Below, piece by piece: positions 33,585-47,916 of a stretch of DNA of 64,000 nt. The DNA lies in contig NC_092675.1 of NCBI RefSeq assembly GCF_964355755.1, positions 13,841,312 to 13,905,311 of the forward strand. Reading direction: 5' to 3'. The translations under genes were made by a program, and so were the position numbers. Below the pieces are notes generated by a model. It was not told where the DNA came from and ran no database searches. It worked only from the letters and a program-made list of their open reading frames with translations. The DNA is from Antedon mediterranea. Its lineage: Eukaryota > Echinodermata > Crinoidea > Comatulida > Antedonidae. Positions within the stretch are counted from its first letter, which is position 1; each line of letters starts with the position of its first letter.

Positions 33585-34778
33585 GACCATTTTGAGCATT
33601 TCGATAACAATTTTAACACAAAAACATCAAAGAGCACAAAATAGCTTAATATCGTATTTAAAAATGTTTTAGACCATTTTGAGCATTTAGATAAAACTTT
33701 TTCACACAAAACACCAAAGTGCTTAGAATAGCTTCAAATCGCATTTGGAGACGTTTTAGACCAATTTGTGATTTTTGAAAAAACTTGTTAACATAAAAAC
33801 ACCAAAGTGCTTAGAATAGCTTCAAATCACATTTGGAGACGTTTTAGACCATTTTGTGATTTTGAACAAACTTGTTAACATAAAAACACCAAAGTGCTTA
33901 GAATAGCTTCAAATCGCATTTGGAGACGTTTTAGACCATTTTGTGATTTTCGAAAAAACTTGTTAACATAAAAACACCAAAGTGCTTAGAATAGCTTCAA
34001 ATCGTATTTGGAGACGTTTTAGACCATTTTGAGATTTTCGAAAAAACTTGGTTACACAAAAACATCAAAGTGCTTAAAATCACATTATAAACCGTTTTAG
34101 ACCATTTTGAGCATTTCGATAACACTTTTCACACAAAAACATCAAAGAGCACAAAATAGCTTAATATCGTATTTAAAAACGTTTTAGACCATTTTGAGCA
34201 TTTCGACAAAACTTTTTCACACAAAACACCAAAGTGCTTAGAATAGCTTCAAATCGCATTTGGAGACGTTTTAGACCAATTTGTGCATTTCGATGAAACT
34301 TGATTACACAAAAACATCAAAGTGCTTAAAATCACATTATAAACCGTTTTAGACCATTTTGAGCATTTCGATAACACTTTTCACACAAAAACATCAAAGA
34401 GCACAAAATAGCTTAATATCGTATTTAAAAACGTTTTAGACCATTTTGAGCATTTAGACAAAACTTTTTCACACAAAACACCAAAGTTCTTAGAATAGCT
34501 TCAAATCGCATTTGGAGACGTTTTAGACCATTTTGTGCATTTCGATGAAACTTGGTTACACAAAAACATCAAAGTGCTTAAAATCACATTATAAATCGTT
34601 TTAGACCAGTTTGAGCATTTCGACAAAACTTTTTCACACAAAATACCAAAGTGCTTAGAATAGCTTCAAATCGCATTTCGAGACGTTTTAGACCATTTTG
34701 TGATTTTCGAAAAAACTTTTTAACATAAAAACACCAAAGTGCTTAGAATAGCTTCAAATCACATTTGGAGACGTTTTA

Positions 34779-34816
34779 GACCATAAGTGCTTAGAATCAC
34801 ATTATAAACCGTTTTA
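34779..34816 (+). repeat. 38-bp truncated monomer (second of four)
   Basis: Same deletion as at 33,547, with GACCATAAGTGCTTAGAATC. It is 1,232 bp downstream of the first, the same distance as between the E monomers at 32,790 and 34,022, so both moved as part of one local duplication. Confidence 0.9.
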
Positions 34817-36967
34817 GACCATTTTGAGCATTTCGATAACAATTTTCACACAAAAACATCAAAGAGCACAAAATAGCTTAATATCGTATTTAAAAATGTT
34901 TTAGACCATTTTGAGCATTTAGATAAAACTTTTTCACACAAAACACCAAAGTGCTTAGAATAGCTTCAAATCGCATTTGGAGACGTTTTAGACCATTTTG
35001 TGATTTTTGAAAAAACTTGTTAACATAAAAACACCAAAGTGCTTAGAATAGCTTCAAATCACATTTGGAGACGTTTTAGACCATTTTGTGATTTTCGAAA
35101 AAACTTGTTAACATAAAAACACGAAAGTGCTTAGAATAGCTTCAAATCGCATTTGGAAACGTTTAAGACCATTTAGTAATTTTCGAAAAAAACTTGTTAA
35201 CATAAAAACACGAAAGTGCTTAGAATAGCTTCAAATCGCATTTGGAAACGTTTTAGACCATTTTGTGATTTTCGAAAAAAATTGTTAACATAAAAACACC
35301 AAAGTGTTTAGAATAGCTTCAAATCGCATTTGGAGACGTTTTAGACCAATTTGTGATTTTCGAAAAAACTTTTCAACATAAAAACACCAAAGGGTTTAGA
35401 ATAGCTTCAAATCGCATTTGGAGACGTTTTAGACCATTTTGTGATTTTCGAAAAAACTTGTTAACATAAAAACACGAAAGTGCTTAGAATAGCTTCAAAT
35501 CGCATTTGGAAACGTTTTAGACCATTTTGTGATTTTCGAAAAAACTTGTTAACATAAAAACATGAAAGTGCTTAGAATAGCTTCAAATCGTATTTGGAGA
35601 CGTTTTAGACCATTTTGTGATTTTCGAAAAAACTTGTTAACATAAAAACACCAAAGTGCTTAGAATAGCTTCAAATCGCATTTGGAGACGTTTTAGACCA
35701 TTTTGTGCATTTCGATGAAACTTGGTTACACAAAAACATCAAAGTGCTTAAAATCACATTATAAACCATTTTAGACCATTTTGAGCATTTCGATAACACT
35801 TTTCACACAAAAACATCAAAGAGCACAAAATAGCTTAATATCGTATTTAAAAACGTTTTAGACCATTTTGAGCATTTAGACAAAACTTTTTCACACAAAA
35901 CTCCAAAGTGCTTAGAATAGCTTCAAATCGCATTTGGAGACGTTTTAGAACATTTTGTGTTTTTCGAAAAAACCTGTTAACATAAAAACACCAAAGTGCT
36001 TAGAATAGCTTCAAATCGCATTTGGAGACTATTTAGACCATTTTGTGATTTTTGAAAAAACTTGTTAACATAAAAACACGAAAGTGCTTAGAATAGCTTC
36101 AAATCGCATTTGGAAACGTTTTAGACCATTTTGTGATTTTCGAAAAAGATTGTTAACATAAAAACACCAATGTGCTTAGAATCACATTATACACCGTTTT
36201 AGACCATTTTGAGCATTTCGATAACAATTTTCACACAAAAACATCAAAGGGCACAAAATAGCTTAATATCGTATTTAAAAATGTTTTAGACCATTTTGAG
36301 CATTTAGATAAAACTTTTTCACACAAAACACCAAAGTGCTTAGAATAGCTTCAAATCGCATTTGGAGACGGTTTAGAACATTTTGTGATTTTGAAAAAAC
36401 TTGTTAACATAAAAACACCAAAGTGCTTAGAATAGCTTCAAATCGCATTTGGAGACGTTTTAGACCATTTTGTGATTTTCGAAAAAACTTGTTAACATAA
36501 AAACACCAAAGTGCTTAGAATAGCTTCAAATCGTATTTGGAGACGTTTTAGACCATTTTGAGATTTTCGAAAAAACTTGGTTACACAAAAACATCAAAGT
36601 GCTTAAAATCACATTATAAACCGTTTTAGACCATTTTGAGCATTTCGATAACACTTTTCACACAAAAACATCAAAGAGCACAAAATAGCTTAATATCGTA
36701 TTTAAAAACGTTTTAGACCATTTTGAGCATTTCGACAAAACTTTTTCACACAAAACACCAAAGTGCTTAGAATAGCTTCAAATCGCATTTGGAGACGTTT
36801 TAGACCAATTTGTGCATTTCGATGAAACTTGATTACACAAAAACATCAAAGTGCTTAAAATCACATTATAAACCGTTTTAGACCATTTTGAGCATTTCGA
36901 TAACACTTTTCACACAAAAACATCAAAGAGCACAAAATAGTTTAATATCGTATTTAAAAACGTTTTA

Positions 36968-37050
36968 GACCATGATTTTCGAAAAAACTTGTTAACATAA
37001 AAACACCAAAGTGCTTAGAATAGCTTCAAATCACATTTGGAGACGTTTTA
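36968..37050 (+). repeat. 83-bp A monomer with 5-bp boundary deletion
   Basis: Reads GACCATGATTTTCGAAAAAA: the five bases between GACCAT and GATTTTCG are lost from the conserved boundary box. It directly follows a B monomer, an abnormal B-to-A junction with no C. The same 83-bp monomer is at 60,521-60,603, at offset 23,553. It is one of the few monomers with a broken boundary box. Confidence 0.9.
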
Positions 37051-38410
37051 GACCAATTTGTGATTTTCGAAAAAACTTATCAACATAAAAACACCAAAGG
37101 GCTTAGAATAGCTTCAAATCGCATTTGGAGACTATTTAGACCATTTTGTGATTTTTGAAAAAACTTGTTAACATAAAAACACGAAAGTGCTTAGAATAGC
37201 TTCAAATCGCATTTGGAAACGTTTTATTCCATTTTGTGATTTTCGAAAAAGATTGTTAACATAAAAACACCAATGTGCTTAGAATCACATTATAAACCGT
37301 TTTAGACAATTTTGAGCATTTCGATAACAATTTTCACACAAAAACATCAAAGAGCACAAAATAGCTTAATATCGTATTTAAAAATGTTTTAGACCATTTT
37401 GAGCATTTAGATAAAACTTTTTCACACAAAACACCAAAGTGCTTAGAATAGCTTCAAATCGCATTTGGAGACGGTTTAGAACATTTTGTGATTTTGAAAA
37501 AACTTGTTAACATAAAAACACCAAAGTGCTTAGAATAGCTTCAAATCGCATTTGGAGACGTTTTAGACCATTTTGTGATTTTCGAAAAAACTTGTTAACA
37601 TAAAAACACCAAAGTGCTTAGAATAGCTTCAAATCGTATTTGGAGACGTTTTAGACCATTTTGAGATTTTCGAAAAAACTTGGTTACACAAAAACATCAA
37701 AGTGCTTAAAATCACATTATAAACCGTTTTAGACCATTTTGAGCATTTCGATAACACTTTTCACACAAAAACATCAAAGAGCACAAAATAGCTTAATATC
37801 GTATTTAAAAACGTTTTAGACCATTTTGAGCATTTCGACAAAACTTTTTCACACAAAACACCAAAGTGCTTAGAATAGCTTCAAATCGCATTTGGAGACG
37901 TTTTAGACCAATTTGTGCATTTCGATGAAACTTGATTACACAAAAACATCAAAGTGCTTAAAATCACATTATAAACCGTTTTAGACCATTTTGAGCATTT
38001 CGATAACACTTTTCACACAAAAACATCAAAGAGCACAAAATAGCTTAATATCGTATTTAAAAACGTTTTAGACCATTTTGAGCATTTAGACAAAACTTTT
38101 TCACACAAAACACCAAAGTGCTTAGAATAGCTTCAAATCGCATTTGGAGACGTTTTAGACCATGTTGTGCATTTCGATGAAACTTGGTTACACAAAAACA
38201 TCAAAGTGCTTAAAATCACATTATAAATCGTTTTAGACCATTTTGAGCATTTCGACAAAACTTTTTCACACAAAATACCAAAGTGCTTAGAATAGCTTCA
38301 AATCGCATTTGGAGACGTTTTAGACCATTTTGTGATTTTCGAAAAAACCTTTTAACATAAAAACACCAAAGTGCTTAGAATAGCTTCAAATCACATTTGG
38401 AGACGTTTTA

Positions 38411-41400
38411 GACCAATTTGTGCATTTCGATGAAACTTGGTTACACAAAAACATCAAAGTGCTTAAAATCACATTATAAATCGTTTTAGACCATTTTGAG
38501 CATTTCGATAACACTTTTCACACAAAAACATCAAAGAGCACAAAATAGCTTAATATCTTATTTAAAAACGTTTTAGACCATTTTGAGCATTTAGACAAAA
38601 CTTTTTCACACAAAACACCAAAGTGCTTAGAATAGCTTCAAATCGCATTTGGAGATGTTTTAGACCATTTTGTGATTTTCAAAAAAACTTGTTAACATAA
38701 AAACACCAAAGTGCTTAGAATAGCTTCAAATCGCATTTGGAGACATTTTAGACCAATTTGTGATTTTCGAAAAAAACTTGTCAACATAAAAACACCAAAG
38801 TGTTTAGAATAGCTTCAAATCGCATTTGGAGACGTTTTAGACAAATTTGTGATTTTCGAAAAAACTTATCAACATAAAAACACCAAAGGGTTTAGAATAG
38901 CTTCAAATCGCATTTGGAGACGTTTTAGACCATTTTGTGATTTTCGAAAAAACTTGTTAACATAAAAACACGAAAGTGCTTAGAATAGCTTCAAATCGCA
39001 TTTGGAAACGTTTTAGACCATTTTGTGATTTTCGAAAAAACTTGTTAACATAAAAACATCAAAGTGTACAGAATAACTTCAAATCGCATTTGGAGACCGT
39101 TTTAGGCCAATTTGTGATTTTCGAAAAAACTTGTTAACCTAAAAATACCAAAGTGTTTAGAATAGCTTCAAATCGCATTTGGAGACGTTTTAGACCATTT
39201 TGTGATTTTCGAAAAAACTTGTTAACATAAAAACACCAAAGTGCTTCAAATCGCATTTGGAGACATTTTAGACCAATTTGTGATTTTTGAAAAAACTTGT
39301 TAACATAAAAACACCAAAGTGCTTACAATAGCTTCAAATCGTATTTGGAGACGTTTTAGACCATTTTGTGATTTTCGAAAAAACTTGTTAACATAAAAAC
39401 ACCAAAGTACTTAGAATAGCTTCAAATCGCATTTGGAGACGTTTTAGACCATTTTATGCATTTCGATGAAACTTGGTTACACAAAAACATCAAAGTGCTT
39501 AAAATCACATTATAATCCGTTTTAGACCATTTTGAGCATTTCGATAACACTTTTCACACAAAAACATCAAAGAGCACAAAATAGCTTAATATCGTATTTA
39601 AAAACGTTTTAGACCATTTTGAGCATTTCGACAAAACTTTTTCACACAAAACACCAAAGTGCTTAGAATAGCTTCAAATCGCATTTGGAGACGTTTTAGA
39701 CCATTTTGTGATTTTCGAAAAAAATTGTTAACATAAAAAAATAAAAGTGTACAGAATAGCTTCAAATCGCATTTGGAGACCGTTTTAGGCCAATTTGTGA
39801 TTTTCGAAAAAACTTGTTAACCTAAAAATACCAAAGTGTTTAGAATAGCTTCAAATCGCATTTGGAGACCTTTTAGACCATTTTGTGATTTTCGAAAAAA
39901 CTTGTTAACATAAAAACACCAAAGTGCTTAGAATAGCTTCAAATCGCATTTGGAGACATTTTAGACCAATTTGTGATTTTCGAAAAAACTTGTCAACATA
40001 AAAACACCAAAGTGTTTAGAATAGCTTCAAATCGCATTTGGAGACGTTTTAGACCATTTTGTGATTTTGAAAAAACTTGTTAACACAAAAACATCAAAGT
40101 GCTTAGAATAGCTTCAAATCGCATTTGGAGACATTTTAGACCAATTTGTGATTTTCGAAAAAACTTGTCAACATAAAAACACCAAAGTGTTTAGAATAGC
40201 TTCAAATCGCATTTGGAGACGTTTTAGACCATTTTGTGATTTTGAAAAAACTTGTTAACACAAAAACATCAAAGTGCTTAAAATCACATTATAAACCGTT
40301 TTAGACCATTTTGTGATTTTCGAAAAAACTTGTTAACATAAAAACACCAAAGTGCTTAGAATAGCTTCAAATCGCATTTGGAGACGTTTTAGACCATTTT
40401 GTGATTTTCAAAAAAAATTGTTAACATAAAAACACCAAAGTGCATAGAATCACATTATAAACCGTTTTAGACCATTTAGAGCATTTCGATAACAATTTTC
40501 ACACAAAAACATCAATGAGCACAAAATAGGTTAATATCGTATTTAAAAATGTTTTAGACCATTTTGAGCATTTAGACAAAACTTTTTCACACAAAACACC
40601 AAAGTGCTTAGAATAGCTTCAAATCGCATTTGGAGACGTTTTAGACAATTTTGTGATTTTCGAAAAAAATTGTTAACATAAAAACACCAAAGTGCTTAGA
40701 ATAGCTTCAAATCGCATTTGGAGACGTTTTAGACCATTTTGTGATTTTCGAAAAAACTTGGTTACACAAAAACATCAAAGTGCTTAAAATCACATTATAA
40801 ACCGTTTTAGACCATTTTGAGCATTTCGATAACACTTTTCACACAAAAACATCATAGAGCACAAAATAGCTTAATATCGTATTTAAAAACGTTTTAGACC
40901 ATTTTGAGCATTTCGACAAAACTTGTTAACATAAAAACACCAAAGTGCTTAGAATGGCTTCAATCGCATTTGGAGACGCTTTAGACCATTTTGTGATTTT
41001 CGAAAAAAATTGTTAACATAAAAACACCAAAGTGCTTAGAATCACATTATAAACCGTTTTAGACCATTTTGAGCATTTCGATAACAATTTTCACACAAAA
41101 ACATCAAAGAGCACAAAATAGCTTAATATCGTATTTAAAAATGTTTTAGACCATTTTGAGCATTTAGAAAAAACTTTTTCACACAAAACACCAAAGTGCT
41201 TAGAATAGCTTCAAATCGTATTTGGAGACGTTTTAGACCATTTTGAGATTTTCGAAAAAACTTGGTTACACAAAAACATCAAAGTGCTTAAAATCACATT
41301 ATAAACCGTTTTAGACCATTTTGAGCATTTCGATAACACTTTTCACACAAAAACATCAAAGAGCACAAAATAGCTTAATATCGTATTTAAAAACGTTTTA

Positions 41401-42093
41401 GACCATTTTGAGCATTTCGACAAAACTTTTTCACACAAAACACCAAAGTGCTTAGAATAGCTTCAAATCGCATTTGGAGACGTTTTAGACCAATTTGTGC
41501 ATTTCGATGAAACTTGGTTACACAAAAACATCAAAGTGCTTAAAATCACATTATAAATCGTTTTAGACCATTTTGAGCATTTCGATAACACTTTTCACAC
41601 AAAAACATCAAAGAGCACAAAATAGCTTAATATCTTATTTAAAAACGTTTTAGACCATTTTGAGCATTTAGACAAAACTTTTTCACACAAAACACCAAAG
41701 TGCTTAGAATAGCTTCAAATCGCATTTGGAGACGTTTTAGACCATTTTGTGATTTTCAAAAAAACTTGTTAACATAAAAACACCAAAGTGCTTAGAATAG
41801 CTTCAAATCGCATTTGGAGACATTTTAGACCAATTTGTGATTTTCGAAAAAAACTTGTCAACATAAAAACACCAAAGTGTTTAGAATAGCTTCAAATCGC
41901 ATTTGGAGACGTTTTAGACCAATTTTATGATTTTCGAAAAAACTTATCAACATAAAAACACCAAAGGGTTTAGAATAGCTTCAAATCGCATTTTGAGACG
42001 TTTTAGACCATTTTGTGATTTTCGAAAAAACTTGTTAACATAAAAACACGAAAGTGCTTAGAATAGCTTCAAATCGCATTTGGAAACGTTTTA
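38411..42093. repeat. Mixed A-rich block between the two tandem families
   Basis: Mostly A monomers with scattered X-B-C trimers and one E (41,236). Marker monomers GTGTACAGAATAACTTC and GAGACCGTTTTAGGCC occur near 39,065-39,100 and 39,750-39,790. The part 38,411-39,015 reappears as 41,488-42,093 (offset 3,077), sharing AATATCTTATTT in B and GATTTTCAAAAAAAC in A. An A monomer near 40,958 has GAATGGCTTCAATCGC. Part of the block (39.4-40.0 kb) matches 0.2-0.8 kb and 51.7-52.4 kb. Confidence 0.85.
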
Positions 42094-45000
42094 TTCCATT
42101 TGGTGATTTTCGAAAAAAATTGTTAACATAAAAACACCAAAGTGCTTAAAATCACATTATAAACCGTTTTAGACCATTTTGAGCATTTCGATAACACTTT
42201 TCACACAAAAACATCAAAGAGCACAAAATAGCTTAATATCGTATTTAAAAACGTTTTAGACCATTTTGAGCATTTAGACAAAACTTTTTCACACAAAACA
42301 CCAAAGTGCTTAGAATAGCTTCAAATCGCATTTGGAGACGTTTTAGACCATTTTGTGATTTTTGAAAAAACTTGTTAACATAAAAACACCAAAGTGCTTA
42401 GAATAGCTTCAAATCACATTTGGAGACGTTTTAGACCATTTTGTGATTTTCGAAAAAACTTGTTAACATAAAAACACGAAAGTGCTTAGAATAGCTTCAA
42501 ATCGCATTTGGAAACGTTTTAGACCATTTTGTGATTTTCGAAAAAACTTGTTAACATAAAAACACGAAAGTGCTTAGAATAGCTTCAAATCGCATTTGGA
42601 AACGTTTTAGACCATTTTGTGATTTTCGAAAAAAATTGTTAACATAAAAACACCAAAGTGTTTAGAATAGCTTCAAATCGCATTTGGAGACGTTTTAGAC
42701 CAATTTGTGATTTTCGAAAAAACTTATCAACATAAAAACACCAAAGGGTTTAGAATAGCTTCAAATCGCATTTGGAGACGTTTTAGACCATTTTGTGATT
42801 TTCGAAAAAACTTGTTAACATAAAAACACGAAACTGCTTAGAATAGCTTCAAATCGCATTTGGAAACGTTTTAGACCATTTTGTGATTTTCGAAAAAACT
42901 TGTTAACATAAAAACATGAAAGTGCTTAGAATAGCTTCAAATCGTATTTGGAGACGTTTTAGACCATTTTGTGATTTTCGAAAAAAACTTGTTAACATAA
43001 AAACACCAAAGTGCTTAGAATAGCTTCAAATCGCATTTGGAGACGTTTTAGACCATTTTGTGCATTTCGATGAAACTTGGTTACACAAAAACATCAAAGT
43101 GCTTAAAATCACATTATAAACCATTTTAGACCATTTTGAGCATTTCGATAACACTTTTCACACAAAAACATCAAAGAGCACAAAATAGCTTAATATCGTA
43201 TTTAAAAACGTTTTAGACCATTTTGAGCATTTCGACAAAACTTTTTCACACAAAACACCAAAGTGCTTAGAATAGCTTCAAATCGCATTTGGAGACGTTT
43301 TAGACCATTTTGTGATTTTCGAAAAAACTTGTTAACATAAAAACATCAAAGTGTACAGAATAACTTCAAATCGCATTTGGAGACCGTTTTAGACCAATTT
43401 GTGATTTTCGAAAAAACTTATCAACATAAAAACACCAAAGGGTTTAGAATAGCTTCAAATCGCATTTGGAGACGTTTTAGACCATTTTGTGATTTTCGAA
43501 AAAACTTGTTAACATAAAAACACGAAACTGCTTAGAATAGCTTCAAATCGCATTTGGAAACGTTTTAGACCATTTTTTGATTTTCGAAAAAACTTGTTAA
43601 CATAAAAACATGAAAGTGCTTAGAATAGCTTCAAATCGTATTTGGAGACGTTTTAGACCATTTTGTGATTTTCGAAAAAAACTTGTTAACATAAAAACAC
43701 CAAAGTGCTTAGAATAGCTTCAAATCGCATTTGGAGACGTTTTAGACCATTTTGTGCATTTCGATGAAACTTGGTTACACAAAAACATCAAAGTGCTTAA
43801 AATCACATTATAAACCATTTTAGACCATTTTGAGCATTTCGATAACACTTTTCACACAAAAACATCAAAGAGCACAAAATAGCTTAATATCGTATTTAAA
43901 AACGTTTTAGACCATTTTGAGCATTTCGACAAAACTTTTTCACACAAAACACCAAAGTGCTTAGAATAGCTTCAAATCGCATTTGGAGACGTTTTAGACC
44001 ATTTTGTGATTTTCGAAAAAACTTGTTAACATAAAAACATCAAAGTGTACAGAATAACTTCAAATCGCATTTGGAGACCGTTTTAGGCCAATTTGTGATT
44101 TTCGAAAAAACTTGTTAACCTAAAAATACCAAAGTGTTTAGAATAGCTTCAAATCGCATTTGGAGACGTTTTAGACCATTTTGTGATTTTCGAAAAAACT
44201 TGTTAACATAAAAACACCAAAGTGCTTCAAATCGCATTTGGAGACATTTTAGACCAATTTGTGATTTTTGAAAAAACTTGTCAACATAAAAACACCAAAG
44301 TGTTTAGAATAGCTTCAAATCGCATTTGGAGACGTTTTAGACCATTTTGTGATTTTGAAAAAACTTGTTAACACAAAAACATCAAAGTGCTTAAAATCAC
44401 ATTATAAACCGTTTTAGACCATTTTGAGCATTTCGATAACACTTTTCACACAAAAACATCAAAGAGCACAAAATAGCTTAATATCGTATTTAAAAACGTT
44501 TTAGACCATTTTGAGCATTTCGACAAAACTTTTTCACACAAAACACCAAAGTGCTTAGAATAGCTTCAAATCGCATTTGGAGACGTTTTAGACCAATTTG
44601 TGCATTTCGATGAAACTTGATTACACAAAAACACCAAAGTGCTTAAAATCACATTATAAACCGTTTTAGACCATTTTGAGCATTTCGATAACACTTTTCA
44701 CACAAAAACATCAAAGAGCACAAAATAGCTTAATATCGTATTTAAAAACGTTTTAGACCATTTTGAGCATTTAGACAAAACTTTTTCACACAAAACACCA
44801 AAGTGCTTAGAATAGCTTCAAATCGCATTTGGAGACGTTTTAGACCATTTTGTGATTTTCGAAAAAACTTGTTAACATAAAAACACGAAAGTGCTTAGAA
44901 TAGCTTCAAATCGCATTTGGAAACGTTTTATTCCATTTTGTGATTTTCGAAAAAAATTGTTAACATAAAAACACCAAAGTGCTTAGAATCACATTATAAA

Positions 45001-47916
45001 CCGTTTTAGACCATTTTGAGCATTTCGATAACAATTTTCACACAAAAACATCAAAGAGCACAAAATAGCTTAATATCGTATTTAAAAATGTTTTAGACCA
45101 TTTTGAGCATTTAGAAAAAACTTTTTCACACAAAACACCAAAGTGCTTAGAATAGCTTCAAATCGCATTTGGAGACGGTTTAGACCATTTTGTGATTTTG
45201 AAAAAACTTGTTAACATAAAAACACCAAAGTGCTTAGAATAGCTTCAAATCGAATTTGGAGACGTTTTAGACCATTTTGTGATTTTCGAAAAAACTTGTT
45301 AACATAAAAACACCAAAGTGCTTAGAATAGCTTCAAATCACATTTGGAGACGTTTTAGACCATTTTATGATTTTTGAAAAAACTTGTTAACATAAAAACC
45401 CGAAAGTGCTTAGAATAGCTTCAAATCACATTTGGAGACGTTTTAGACCATTTTGTGATTTTCGAAAAAGATTGTTAACATAAAAACACCAAAGTGCTTA
45501 GAATCACATTATAAACCGTTTTAGACCATTTTGAGCATTTCAATAACAATTTTCACACAAAAACATCAAAGAGCACAAAATAGCTTAATATCGTATTTAA
45601 AAATGTTTTAGACCATTTTGAGCATTTAGATAAAACTTTTTCACACAAAACACCAAAGTGCTTAGAATAGCTTCAAATCGAATTTGGAGATAGTTTAGAC
45701 CATTTTCTGATTTTGAAAAAACTTGTTAACATAAAAACACCAAAGTGCTTAGAATAGCTTCAAATTGCATTTGGAGACGTTTTAGACCATTTTGTGATTT
45801 TCGAAAAAACTTGTTAACATAAAAACACCAAAGTGCTTAGAATAGCTTAAAATCGTATTTGGAGACGTTTTAGACCATTTTGAGATTTTCGAAAAAACTT
45901 GGTTACACAAAAACATCAAAGTGCTTAAAATCACATTATAAACCGTTTTAGACCATTTTGAGCATTTCGATAACACTTTTCACACAAAAACATCAAAGAG
46001 CACAAAATAGCTTAATATCGTATTTAAAAACGTTTTAGACCATTTTGAGCATTTCGACAAAACTTTTTCACACAAAACACCAAAGTGCTTAGAATAGCTT
46101 CAAATCGCATTTGGAGACGTTTTAGACCATTTTGTGATTTTCGAAAAAACTTGTTAACATAAAAACATCAAAGTGTACAGAATAACTTCAAATCGCATTT
46201 GGAGACCGTTTTAGGCCAATTTGTGATTTTCGAAAAAACTTGTTAACCTAAAAATACCAAAGTGTTTAGAATAGCTTCAAATCGCATTTGGAGACGTTTT
46301 AGACCATTTTGTGATTTTCGAAAAAACTTCTTAACATAAAAACACCAAAGTGCTTCAAATCGCATTTGGAGACATTTTAGACCAATTTGTGATTTTTGAA
46401 AAAACTTGTTAACATAAAAACACCAAAGTGCTTACAATAGCTTCAAATCGTATTTGGAGACGTTTTAGACCATTTTGTGATTTTCGAAAAAACTTGTTAA
46501 CATAAAAACACCAAAGTACTTAGAATAGCTTCAAATCGCATTTGGAGACGTTTTAGACCATTTTATGCATTTCGATGAAACTTGGTTACACAAAAACATC
46601 AAAGTGCTTAAAATCACATTATAATCCGTTTTAGACCATTTTGAGCATTTCGATAACACTTTTCACACAAAAACATCAAAGAGCACAAAATAGCTTAATA
46701 TCGTATTTAAAAACGTTTTAGACCATTTTGAGCATTTCGACAAAACTTTTTCACACAAAACACCAAAGTGCTTAGAATAGCTTCAAATCGCATTTGGAGA
46801 CGTTTTAGACCATTTTGTGATTTTCGAAAAAAATTGTTAACATAAAAAAATAAAAGTGTACAGAATAGCTTCAAATCGCATTTGGAGACCGTTTTAGGCC
46901 AATTTGTGATTTTCGAAAAAACTTGTTAACCTAAAAATACCAAAGTGTTTAGAATAGCTTCAAATCGCATTTGGAGACGTTTTAGACCAATTTGTGATTT
47001 TCGAAAAAACTTATCAACATAAAAACACCAAAGGGTTTAGAATAGCTTCAAATCGCATTTGGAGACGTTTTAGACCATTTTGTGATTTTGAAAAAACTTG
47101 TTAACACAAAAACATCACAGTGCTTAAAATCACATTATAAACCGTTTTAGACCATTTTGAGCATTTCGATAACACTTTTCACACAAAAACATCAAAGAGC
47201 ACAAAATAGCTTAATATCGTATTTAAAAACGTTTTAGACCATTTTGAGCATTTCGACAAAACTTTTTCACACAAAACACCAAAGTGCTTAGAATAGCTTC
47301 AAATTGCATTTGGAGACGTTTTAGACCAATTTGTGCATTTCGATGAAACTTGATTACACAAAAACATCAAAGTGCTTAAAATCACATCATAAACCGTTTT
47401 AGACCATTTTGAGCATTTCGATAACACTTTTCACACAAAAACATCAAAGAGCACAAAATAGCTTAATATCGTATTTAAAAACGTTTTAGACCATTTTGAG
47501 CATTTCGACAAAACTTTTTCACACAAAACACCAAAGTGCTTAGAATAGCTTCAAATCGCATTTGGAGACGTTTTTGACCATTTTGTGCATTTCGATGAAA
47601 CTTGGTTACACAAAAACATCAAAGTGCTTAAAATCACATTATAAATCGTTTTAGACCATTTTGAGCATTTCGACAAAACTTTTTCACACCAAATACCAAA
47701 GTGCTTAGAATAGCTTCAAATCGCATTTCGAGACGTTTTAGACCATTTTGTGATTTTCGAAAAAACTTTTTAACATAAAAACACCAAAGTGCTTAGAATA
47801 GCTTCAAATCACATTTGGAGACATTTTAGACCATTTTGTGATTTTCGAAAAAACTTGTTAACATAAAAACACGAAAGTGCTTAGAATAGCTTCAAATCGC
47901 ATTTGGAAACGTTTTA
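42094..47916. repeat. Large tandem HOR unit 1 (5,823 bp)
   Basis: Begins with an A/D chimeric 78-mer whose first bases are TTCCATTTGGTG. Landmarks repeated in unit 2 include GAAACTGCTTAG, AAACATGAAAGTG, GAGACCGTTTTAGGCC, TTTTATTCCATTTTG, CGAATTTGGAG, TTTCAATAACAATTTTC, E at 45,873 and CATAAAAAAATAAAAG (46,841). It contains an internal 694-bp tandem duplication that unit 2 lacks. 5,823 minus 694 plus 352 gives 5,481, one less than the length of unit 2, so the two units differ by these events and a single base. Confidence 0.9.
42698..44085. repeat. 694-bp tandem duplication inside unit 1
   Basis: Copies are 42,698-43,391 and 43,392-44,085, each starting with an A monomer of the CCAATTTG/TTATCAAC type. 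GAAACTGC occurs at 42,831 and 43,525. The join is visible at 43,380, where GAGACCGTTTTAGACC combines the GAGACCG of one parent with the GACC of the other. It is absent from unit 2, so it post-dates the larger duplication or was lost there. Confidence 0.9.

Larger units (their letters stand above)
28784..38410. repeat. Second HOR family, copy 1 (about 9.6 kb)
   Basis: Short E-led units start at 28,784, 29,892, 31,682, 32,790, 34,022, 36,551 and 37,654. The typical order is E B C D B C D C A A F B C A A A. Private landmarks are CGATGGAACTTGG (29,050), AAATACAAAAGTG (29,153), TTTTAGATCATTTTG (29,450), GATTTTGAACAAAC, CCAGTTTGAGC, two 38-bp truncated monomers, GTTTAAGACCATTTAGTAAT (35,161) and GACCATGTTGTGC (38,158). 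All recur in 53,828-61,963. Confidence 0.9.

Noticed and set aside
28784-38410. Transposon or retroelement origin of the duplicated segment
   Set aside because: There are no terminal repeats, target-site duplications, coding remnants or poly-A tail, and the copies begin and end at ordinary monomer boundaries.
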